From: Sisyra terminalis
Taxonomy: Eukaryota > Arthropoda > Insecta > Neuroptera > Sisyridae
Direction: 5' to 3'
Length of the DNA: 64,000 nt
NCBI GenBank assembly: GCA_958496175.1
Contig: OY292276.1
Coordinates: 21,904,001-21,968,000 of the forward strand
How positions within the stretch are numbered: position 1 is the stretch's first letter; every line of letters starts with the position of its first letter. Shown piece after piece: positions 1 to 11,400 of the stretch. A program made the position numbers and the translations under genes. The notes beneath the pieces are model-generated. The model saw only the letters and a program-made list of their open reading frames with translations, had not been told where the DNA came from and searched no databases.

Positions 1-3000
1 TCTTGTTGCAAGCAAGGAGCCAACACCTGAACCAAAACCTTTGGATGATAAATCTCCATCGCCTCCCAAAGATATCTCGCCTGTGAAAGAGGCCGTTACA
101 ACGCCAACGGCCGTTGTTGACAAAGCCGAAATAATTACTGAAATAACCAAAATCGACGAACGTAAGCCAAGCGTCGTTGAAAAAGAAAAAACACCGGAGC
201 CTGAGCAAGAGAAAGTTCCAAGTCTTGTTGCAAGCAAGGAGCCAACACCTGAACCAAAACCTTTGGATGATAAATCTCCATCGCCTCCCAAAGATATCTC
301 GCCTGTGAAAGAGGCCGTTACAACGCCAACGGCCGTTGTTGACAAAGCCGAAATAATTACTGAAATAACCAAAATCGACGAACGTAAGCCAAGCGTCGTT
401 GAAAAAGAAAAAACACCGGAGCCTGAGCAAGAGAAAGTTCCAAGTCTTGTTGCAAGCAAGGAGCCAACACCTGAACCAAAACCTTTGGATGATAAATCTC
501 CATCGCCTCCCAAAGATATCTCGCCTGTGAAAGAGGCCGTTACAACGCCAACGGCCGTTGTTGACAAAGCCGAAATAATTACTGAAATAACCAAAATCGA
601 CGAACGTAAGCCAAGCGTCGTTGAAAAAGAAAAAACACCGGAGCCTGAGCAAGAGAAAGTTCCAAGTCTTGTTGCAAGCAAGGAGCCAACACCTGAACCA
701 AAACCTTTGGATGATAAATCTCCATCGCCTCCCAAAGATATCTCGCCTGTGAAAGAGGCCGTTACAACGCCAACGGCCGTTGTTGACAAAGCCGAAATAA
801 TTACTGAAATAACCAAAATCGACGAACGTAAGCCAAGCGTCGTTGAAAAAGAAAAAACACCGGAGCCTGAGCAAGAGAAAGTTCCAAGTCTTGTTGCAAG
901 CAAGGAGCCAACACCTGAACCAAAACCTTTGGATGATAAATCTCCATCGCCTCCCAAAGATATCTCGCCTGTGAAAGAGGCCGTTACAACGCCAACGGCC
1001 GTTGTTGACAAAGCCGAAATAATTACTGAAATAACCAAAATCGACGAACGTAAGCCAAGCGTCGTTGAAAAAGAAAAAAACACCGGAGCCTGAGCAAGAG
1101 AAAGTTCCAAGTCTTGTTGCAAGCAAGGAGCCAACACCTGAACAAAACCTTTGGATGATAAATCTCCATCGCCTCCCAAAGATATCTCGCCTGTGAAAGA
1201 GGCCGTTACAACGCCAACGGCCGTTGTTGACAAAGCCGAAATAATTACTGAAATAACCAAAATCGACGAACGTAAGCCAAGCGTCGTTGAAAAAGAAAAA
1301 ACACCGGAGCCTGAGGCAGGAGAAAGTTCCAAGTCTTGTTGCAAGCAAGGAGCCAACACCTGAACCAAAACCTTTGGATGATAAATCTCCATCGCCTCCC
1401 AAAGATATCTCGCCTGTGAAAGAGGCCGTTACAACGCCAACGGCCGTTGTTGACAAAGCCGAAATAATTACTGAAATAACCAAAATCGACGAACGTAAGC
1501 CAAGCGTCGTTGAAAAAGAAAAAACACCGGAGCCTGAGCAAGAGAAAGTTCCAAGTCTTGTTGCAAGCAAGGAGCCAACACCTGAACCAAAACCTTTGGA
1601 TGATAAATCTCCATCGCCTCCCAAAGATATCTCGCCTGTGAAAGAGGCCGTTACAACGCCAACGGCCGTTGTTGACAAAGCCGAAATAATTACTGAAATA
1701 ACCAAAATCGACGAACGTAAGCCAAGCGTCGTTGAAAAAGAAAAAACACCGGAGCCTGAGCAAGAGAAAGTTCCAAGTCTTGTTGCAAGCAAGGAGCCAA
1801 CACCTGAACCAAAACCTTTGGATGATAAATCTCCATCGCCTCCCAAAGATATCTCGCCTGTGAAAGAGGCCGTTACAACGCCAACGGCCGTTGTTGACAA
1901 AGCCGAAATAATTACTGAAATAACCAAAATCGACGAACGTAAGCCAAGCGTCGTTGAAAAAGAAAAAACACCGGAGCCTGAGCAAGAGAAAGTTCCAAGT
2001 CTTGTTGCAAGCAAGGAGCCAACACCTGAACCAAAACCTTTGGATGATAAATCTCCATCGCCTCCCAAAGATATCTCGCCTGTGAAAGAGGCCGTTACAA
2101 CGCCAACGGCCGTTGTTGACAAAGCCGAAATAATTACTGAAATAACCAAAATCGACGAACGTAAGCCAAGCGTCGTTGAAAAAGAAAAAACACCGGAGCC
2201 TGAGCAAGAGAAAGTTCCAAGTCTTGTTGCAAGCAAGGAGCCAACACCTGAACCAAAACCTTTGGATGATAAATCTCCATCGCCTCCCAAAGATATCTCG
2301 CCTGTGAAAGAGGCCGTTACAACGCCAACGGCCGTTGTTGACAAAGCCGAAATAATTACTGAAATAACCAAAATCGACGAACGTAAGCCAAGCGTCGTTG
2401 AAAAAGAAAAAACACCGGAGCCTGAGCAAGAGAAAGTTCCAAGTCTTGTTGCAAGCAAGGAGCCAACACCTGAACCAAAACCTTTGGATGATAAATCTCC
2501 ATCGCCTCCCAAAGATATCTCGCCTGTGAAAGAGGCCGTTACAACGCCAACGGCCGTTGTTGACAAAGGCCGAAATAATTACTGAAATAACCAAAATCGA
2601 CGAACGTAAGCCAAGCGTCGTTGAAAAAGAAAAAACACCGGAGCCTGAGCAAGAGAAAGTTCCAAGTCTTGTTGCAAGCAAGGAGCCAACACCTGAACCA
2701 AAACCTTTGGATGATAAATCTCCATCGCCTCCCAAAGATATCTCGCCTGTGAAAGAGGCCGTTACAACGCCAACGGCCGTTGTTGACAAAGGCCGAAATA
2801 ATTACTGAAATAACCAAAATCGACGAACGTAAGCCAAGCGTCGTTGAAAAAGAAAAAACACCGGAGCCTGAGCAAGAGAAAGTTCCAAGTCTTGTTGCAA
2901 GCAAGGAGCCAACACCTGAACCAAAACGGATGATAAATCTCCATCGCCTCCCAAAGATATCTCGCCTGTGAAAGAGGCCGTTACAACGCCAACGGCCGTT

Positions 3001-6000
3001 GTTGACAAAGCCGAAATAATTACTGAAATAACCAAAATCGACGAACGTAAGCCAAGCGTCGTTGAAAAAGAAAAAACACCGGAGCCTGAGCAAGAGAAAG
3101 TTCCAAGTCTTGTTGCAAGCAAGGAGCCAACACCTGAACCAAAACCTTTGGATGATAAATCTCCATCGCCTCCCAAAGATATCTCGCCTGTGAAAGAGGC
3201 CGTTACAACGCCAACGGCCGTTGTTGACAAAGCCGAAATAATTACTGAAATAACCAAAATCGACGAACGTAAGCCAAGCGTCGTTGAAAAAGAAAAAACA
3301 CCGGAGCCTGAGCAAGAGAAAGTTCCAAGTCTTGTTGCAAGCAAGGAGCCAACACCTGAACCAAAACCTTTGGATGATAAATCTCCATCGCCTCCCAAAG
3401 ATATCTCGCCTGTGAAAGAGGCCGTTACAACGCCAACGGCCGTTGTTGACAAAGCCGAAATAATTACTGAAATAACCAAAATCGACGAACGTAAGCCAAG
3501 CGTCGTTGAAAAAGAAAAAACACCGGAGCCTGAGCAAGAGAAAGTTCCAAGTCTTGTTGCAAGCAAGGAGCCAACACCTGAACCAAAACCTTTGGATGAT
3601 AAATCTCCATCGCCTCCCAAAGATATCTCGCCTGTGAAAGAGGCCGTTACAACGCCAACGGCCGTTGTTGACAAAGCCGAAATAATTACTGAAATAACCA
3701 AAATCGACGAACGTAAGCCAAGCGTCGTTGAAAAAGAAAAAACACCGGAGCCTGAGCAAGAGAAAGTTCCAAGTCTTGTTGCAAGCAAGGAGCCAACACC
3801 TGAACCAAAACCTTTGGATGATAAATCTCCATCGCCTCCCAAAGATATCTCGCCTGTGAAAGAGGCCGTTACAACGCCAACGGCCGTTGTTGACAAAGCC
3901 GAAATAATTACTGAAATAACCAAAATCGACGAACGTAAGCCAAGCGTCGTTGAAAAAGAAAAAACACCGGAGCCTGAGCAAGAGAAAGTTCCAAGTCTTG
4001 TTGCAAGCAAGGAGCCAACACCTGAACCAAAACCTTTGGATGATAAATCTCCATCGCCTCCCAAAGATATCTCGCCTGTGAAAGAGGCCGTTACAACGCC
4101 AACGGCCGTTGTTGACAAAGCCGAAATAATTACTGAAATAACCAAAATCGACGAACGTAAGCCAAGCGTCGTTGAAAAAGAAAAAACACCGGAGCCTGAG
4201 CAAGAGAAAGTTCCAAGTCTTGTTGCAAGCAAGGAGCCAACACCTGAACCAAAACCTTTGGATGATAAATCTCCATCGCCTCCCAAAGATATCTCGCCTG
4301 TGAAAGAGGCCGTTACAACGCCAACGGCCGTTGTTGACAAAGCCGAAATAATTACTGAAATAACCAAAATCGACGAACGTAAGCCAAGCGTCGTTGAAAA
4401 AGAAAAAACACCGGAGCCTGAGCAAGAGAAAGTTCCAAGTCTTGTTGCAAGCAAGGAGCCAACACCTGAACCAAAACCTTTGGATGATAAATCTCCATCG
4501 CCTCCCAAAGATATCTCGCCTGTGAAAGAGGCCGTTACAACGCCAACGGCCGTTGTTGACAAAGCCGAAATAATTACTGAAATAACCAAAATCGACGAAC
4601 GTAAGCCAAGCGTCGTTGAAAAAGAAAAAACACCGGAGCCTGAGCAAGAGAAAGTTCCAAGTCTTGTTGCAAGCAAGGAGCCAACACCTGAACCAAAACC
4701 TTTGGATGATAAATCTCCATCGCCTCCCAAAGATATCTCGCCTGTGAAAGAGGCCGTTACAACGCCAACGGCCGTTGTTGACAAAGCCGAAATAATTACT
4801 GAAATAACCAAAATCGACGAACGTAAGCCAAGCGTCGTTGAAAAAGAAAAAACACCGGAGCCTGAGCAAGAGAAAGTTCCAAGTCTTGTTGCAAGCAAGG
4901 AGCCAACACCTGAACCAAAACCTTTGGATGATAAATCTCCATCGCCTCCCAAAGATATCTCGCCTGTGAAAGAGGCCGTTACAACGCCAACGGCCGTTGT
5001 TGACAAAGCCGAAATAATTACTGAAATAACCAAAATCGACGAACGTAAGCCAAGCGTCGTTGAAAAAGAAAAAACACCGGAGCCTGAGCAAGAGAAAGTT
5101 CCAAGTCTTGTTGCAAGCAAGGAGCCAACACCTGAACCAAAACCTTTGGATGATAAATCTCCATCGCCTCCCAAAGATATCTCGCCTGTGAAAGAGGCCG
5201 TTACAACGCCAACGGCCGTTGTTGACAAAGCCGAAATAATTACTGAAATAACCAAAATCGACGAACGTAAGCCAAGCGTCGTTGAAAAAGAAAAAACACC
5301 GGAGCCTGAGCAAGAGAAAGTTCCAAGTCTTGTTGCAAGCAAGGAGCCAACACCTGAACCAAAACCTTTGGATGATAAATCTCCATCGCCTCCCAAAGAT
5401 ATCTCGCCTGTGAAAGAGGCCGTTACAACGCCAACGGCCGTTGTTGACAAAGCCGAAATAATTACTGAAATAACCAAAATCGACGAACGTAAGCCAAGCG
5501 TCGTTGAAAAAGAAAAAACACCGGAGCCTGAGCAAGAGAAAGTTCCAAGTCTTGTTGCAAGCAAGGAGCCAACACCTGAACCAAAACCTTTGGATGATAA
5601 ATCTCCATCGCCTCCCAAAGATATCTCGCCTGTGAAAGAGGCCGTTACAACGCCAACGGCCGTTGTTGACAAAGCCGAAATAATTACTGAAATAACCAAA
5701 ATCGACGAACGTAAGCCAAGCGTCGTTGAAAGAGAAAAAACACCGGAGCCTGAGCAAGAGAAAGTTCCAAGTCTTGTTGCAAGCAAGGAGCCAACACCTG
5801 AACCAAAACCTTTGGATGATAAATCTCCATCGCCTCCCAAAGATATCTCGCCTGTGAAAGAGGCCGTTACAACGCCAACGGCCGTTGTTGACAAAGCCGA
5901 AATAATTACTGAAATAACCAAAATCGACGAACGTAAGCCAAGCGTCGTTGAAAAAGAAAAAACACCGGAGCCTGAGCAAGAGAAAGTTCCAAGTCTTGTT

Positions 6001-8472
6001 GCAAGCAAGGAGCCAACACCTGAACCAAAACCTTTGGATGATAAATCTCCATCGCCTCCCAAAGATATCTCGCCTGTGAAAGAGGCCGTTACAACGCCAA
6101 CGGCCGTTGTTGACAAAGCCGAAATAATTACTGAAATAACCAAAATCGACGAACGTAAGCCAAGCGTCGTTGAAAAAGAAAAAACACCGGAGCCTGAGCA
6201 AGAGAAAGTTCCAAGTCTTGTTGCAAGCAAGGAGCCAACACCTGAACCAAAACCTTTGGATGATAAATCTCCATCGCCTCCCAAAGATATCTCGCCTGTG
6301 AAAGAGGCCGTTACCACTCCAACGGCCGTTGTTGACAAAGCCGAAATAATTACTGAAATAACCAAAATCGACGAACGTAAGCCATGCGTCGTTGAAAAAG
6401 AAAAAACACCGGAGCCTGAGCAAGAGAAAGTTCCAAGTCTTGGTGCAAGCAAGGAGCCAACACCTGAACCAAAACCTTTGGATGATAAATCTCCATCGCC
6501 TCCCAAAGATATCTCGCCTGTGAAAGAGGCCGTTACAACGCCAACGGCCGTTGTTGACAAAGCCGAAATAATTACTGAAATAACCAAAATCGACGAACGT
6601 AAGCCAAGCGTCGTTGAAAAAGAAAAAACACCGGAGCCTGAGCAAGAGAAAGTTCCAAGTCTTGTTGCAAGCAAGGAGCCAACACCTGAACCAAAACCTT
6701 TGGATGATAAATCTCCATCGCCTCCCAAAGATATCTCGCCTGTGAAAGAGGCCGTTACAACGCCAACGGCCGTTGTTGACAAAGCCGAAATAATTACTGA
6801 AATAACCAAAATCGACGAACGTAAGCCAAGCGTCGTTGAAAAAGAAAAAACACCGGAGCCTGAGCAAGAGAAAGTTCCAAGTCTTGATGCAAGCAAGGAG
6901 CCAACACCTGAACCAAAACCTTTGGATGATAAATCTCCATCGCCTCCCAAAGATATCTCGCCTGTGAAAGAGGCCGTTACAACGCCAACGGCCGTTGTTG
7001 ACAAAGCCGAAATAATTACTGAAATAACCAAAATCGACGAACGTAAGCCAAGCGTCGTTGAAAAAGAAAAAACACCGGAGCCTGAGCAAGAGAAAGTTCC
7101 AAGTCTTGTTGCAAGCAAGGAGCCAACACCTGAACCAAAACCTTTGGATGATAAATCTCCATCGCCTCCCAAAGATATCTCGCCTGTGAAAGAGGCCGTT
7201 ACAACGCCAACGGCCGTTGTTGACAAAGCCGAAATAATTACTGAAATAACCAAAATCGACGAACGTAAGCCAAGCGTCGTTGAAAAAGAAAAAACACCGG
7301 AGCCTGAGCAAGAGAAAGTTCCAAGTCTTGTTGCAAGCAAGGAGCCAACACCTGAACCAAAACCTTTGGATGATAAATCTCCATCGCCTCCCAAAGATAT
7401 CTCGCCTGTGAAAGAGGCCGTTACCACGCCAACGGCCGTTGTTGACAAAGCCGAAATAATTACTGAAATAACCAAAATCGACGAACGTAAGCCATGCGTC
7501 GTTGAAAAAGAAAAAACACCGGAGCCTGAGCAAGAGAAAGTTCCAAGTCTTGTTGCAAGCAAGGAGCCAACACCTGAACCAAAACCTTTGGATGGTAAAT
7601 CTCCATCGCCTCCCAAAGATATCTCGCCTGTGAAAGAGGCCGTTACAACGCCAACGGCCGTTGTTGACAAAGCCGAAATAATTACTGAAATAACCAAAAT
7701 CGACGAACGTAAGCCAAGCGTCGTTGAAAAAGAAAAAACACCGGAGCCTGAGCAAGAGAAAGTTCCAAGTCTTGTTGCAAGCAAGGAGCCAACACCTGAA
7801 CCAAAACCTTTGGATGATAAATCTCCATCGCCTCCCAAAGATATCTCGCCTGTGAAAGAGGCCGTTACAACGCCAACGGCCGTTGTTGACAAAGCCGAAA
7901 TAATTACTGAAATAACCAAAATCGACGAACGTAAGCCAAGCGTCGTTGAAAGAGAAAAAACACCGGAGCCTGAGCAAGAGAAAGTTCCAAGTCTTGTTGC
8001 AAGCAAGGAGCCAACACCTGAACCAAAACCTTTGGATGATAAATCTCCAACGCCTCCCAAAGATATCTCGCCTGTGAAAGAGGCCGTTACAACGCCAACG
8101 GCCGTTGTTGACAAAGCCGAAATAATTACTGAAATAACCAAAATCGACGAACGTAAGCCAAGCGTCGTTGAAAAAGAAAAAACACCGGAGCCTGAGCAAG
8201 AGAAAGTTCCAAGTCTTGTTGCAAGCAAGGAGCCAACACCTGAACCAAAACCTTTGGATGATAAATCTCCATCGCCTCCCAAAGATATCTCGCCTGTGAA
8301 AGAGGCCGTTACAACGCCAACGGCCGTTGTTGACAAAGCCGAAATAATTACTGAAATAACCAAAATCGACGAACGTAAGCCAAGCGTCGTTGAAAAAGAA
8401 AAAACACCGGAGCCTGAGCAAGAGAAAGTTCCAAGTCTTGTTGCAAGCAAGGAGCCAACACCTGAACCAAAA
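1..8472 (+). repeat. Coding minisatellite, 222-bp unit, about 38 copies
   Basis: The period measured from successive copies of the same 10-mer (for example 21, 243, 465) is 222 bp, which is 74 codons. About 38.2 copies are inside the window and the array runs off the left edge. Each unit encodes a proline-rich polyampholyte (13 Pro, 12 Lys/Arg, 16 Asp/Glu of 74) with six Ser-Pro or Thr-Pro sites, including KEPTPEPK, KSPSPPK, DISPV and EKTPEPE. Units are identical at almost every base: between 2932 and 8472 I find only 11 substitutions and no indels. Substitutions lie at 5732, 6315, 6318, 6385, 6443, 6887, 7425, 7495, 7595, 7952 and 8050. The array ends cleanly at 8472, where the unit sequence changes to unique sequence encoding SSDSSLKQM. 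Confidence 0.98.
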
Positions 8473-11400
8473 TCGTCTGATTCATCTTTGAAACAAATGG
8501 TGTTGGATGTTAGTTATTCTCATGAATCTAAAATGAGGCACCAACAATTTGAAGGGGAAATGCATCATCGAAAAATCGTAGAAGAAGTTATTCTTTCTAA
8601 CACTTCTCTTATATCTGCAATTGCTATTCCTGCCAATGCTCGTTCTATTTCTGCCACATATTCTGACGTTTCAACTCTAATGTCTGAAGTTGTGGAAGTC
8701 ACAAAGCAAATTAAAGCTGATGTTAAAGTTTTAAAGCCTGATTTGACTCCAACTCCAGAAGGAAAAAATTTATATGAAATTGGTGATGAATCACTTCTCG
8801 AATCTCTAATGATGCATGATAAAGTGATTGAAGATAATTATTTTGAGTCCGTCCCCGAAGCTGTTGTAGAAACCGTAGAGATTTGTGATATTACGAATAG
8901 GTCAGAAGTCTCATCGGAAGTTTCCAATTTAAAGAAAGAAAAAGAAACTATCAATATTACAAATCAAGAAACTATGAAAATGAACGAGAAAATAAAACAA
9001 AAGGAAACTGACACTGAATTCTCTGATATTGAAGATTCATCTTCAATGGCAGAAGTTGAAATAACTTCGATGTCAGATACTAGTTTAAAAAGTACGTTTG
9101 GCTATAAGGAAGTGAGCAGAGATTATGATGTCAGATCTCCTCGTAGTTCTAGTGTTACAACTGATAATATGCTTTCTTTACCCACCCCACTGTTTTCAGT
9201 TGATGATAGTGATATATACCAACCAGATGAAGACACACAAGAAAAAATTTCAGAAGATGAAGTATCTCAGCCAAGTTTGAGACCTTTGTTAGATAATAAG
9301 AGTGCAGCTAGTTTTGAAATTGATACGAATGTAACTACTGAAAGTATAATCGAAAGCCAATCACTGAATGATAATTTGTCAGCAGAAACTTCAACTAAAG
9401 TTAAAATAATAGACTCATCAACGTCAACAAAATCAAAGAAAGATGTTTTTAGTAAAACCACATCTATAAAAAAGTTCAGAAATATTCAAGGTGATAGTGA
9501 CGCGGATTATAGTTCAGAAGATGAACGGTCATTAAGGGGGATCAAAAAAGAAAAAGTTTTCCGAAAAACTTCCTTCAAACCTATTCATTCTTCTAAAGAC
9601 GTAGCAGGAAAGAAAATTTCGCAAATCCCAGTTACCCCTAAGAAAACTATAAGCTCTGACCATAAATTAACTAATATTAAGACAAATCGAATCATAAACA
9701 AATCTGTTGTGGAACCAGAAGTTTCATCACCTAAAAAAATTACTAAAGTTGATAAACGAGTTCATGGTTATATGCAATCCACTTTATCTAGAAATTTAAA
9801 AATCGATAAACATGAACAAAAATTAACTCTTGATTTAAAACAAAAGGAGACTGCTTCGATTTCTACTCAACAACCTAGAACGTCTCGAAATGTAGATCAA
9901 AAAAGCTACCTTCGAAAAAATCAAATAACATCAAAGATCAGTACGACTGAAGTAAAGGGGGTGAAGCAAAGTGTAAGTGTAACGTCTTCTGCAAAAACTG
10001 TCAGAACTTCTATCGACACAGTTACAAAATTATCGACAAGTATAGACAAAAAAGAAGTGGGTTCAAGAACCAAACGTTCCGTTAGTTCTAGAACTGAATC
10101 GGAAGCGTCTTCAAGTGAATTGAAACGCAGCTCAGTTGATAATAAAACTGTTTCTATGGGTTACAAACGAACACCTAAACAGTTACCGCTTTCTACACAC
10201 AGTGAAACAAAATCATCAACTACTAGTTCTGGATCATCTCGAGTAATAATGGATAAAAAATCGATTAAAGGAACTTCAGTTACTTCATCAATGTCTTATA
10301 AGTCAAGTAAAAAATCAAGTGATACACTTCCAACTTCTGGTGCTTCAAAAGTTTCATTTTCCCGAGTAACTAATGTCAATATTAAAAGTAATATAGCATC
10401 ACCTAAACGAAAACTGTCGGAAAAATCAGATGAAAAAAATAAATTAGTTCCAAAGTCTGATAAAGTGAAAAAAGTTAAAGTCAAACGTATTGACAATGAA
10501 AATCTTATAGTAGCTGATACAACTGATTCCAGCTTATCAGAATCAGTAGCGTTCCTTAGTTCTTCATCTGATCATGAAATCGTTGATTCGAATAAAATTT
10601 CTCAATCGACTTCGCAAGCGAAAACAGAAAAAAGAGTTAAATATGAAGACGATTGGCAAAGTGATACATCGAAAACTTCGTGTGAAATAGCCAGTAAGAG
10701 AATTTCGAGAAAAGCAGTCCGAATAACAGATCGTTCGAGTAAAAAAGTTCATTCAGTTCGGCTATCATCTGAAGAACGACTGTCGCCAATTTTGGATGTT
10801 CGAGCTATCACTCCTCCTCGTATACGCCACAAGTTCATTTATGCTTCGGCCACCACGGACGGGGATTCAAGTCCAGGTAACACAACCCCTGAGACGCCTC
10901 CTGCCGTTTACATCCAGAGCATGGCTTCCGAACTAGAAACTCTACTCGACGAGGTACAAATAAATTTAGGCAATTTTTCTTTATGTTTTACAAACAAATT
11001 AAAAAACTTGCAATCAAAATTAAAAACTCTCAAAAAAATAGTTGTTAAACAATCATGTTCAAGTAGAGATCTAGAAACGGTACCACTCATTGTTGTAGGT
11101 AGTTCTATTAATTTTAGAGACGAACTTAGCTCTTCGAATTCATATATTGGTAAGTCTATTCATGTTCATGATCTATTTTCTTTCAATGGCAATATTACAG
11201 AACTGAATGAAGTGCTCAAAGTTAATTTAACACCCAATATAATTAATATTATATCAAATATTCATTTTGAAACACAGGCTTCGGAAAACGATTCGTCCGT
11301 TATACAAATCTCAACGCGTTTGATACAAAACCACGCAATGTCGTCGAATGCCCCAACGATTCCACTTATAGCTGTAAGCCCACACGATGACAGCATTGAT

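Noticed and set aside
1245..8450. Long open frames on the minus strand across the array (up to 1,960 codons)
   Set aside because: A 222-bp unit is a multiple of three, so any frame without a stop in one unit stays open across the whole array. The plus-strand frame joins unique coding sequence; the minus frames end at the array edge.
1..8472. CRISPR array
   Set aside because: Head-to-tail identical units with no variable spacers, and the units are coding; the window is eukaryotic.
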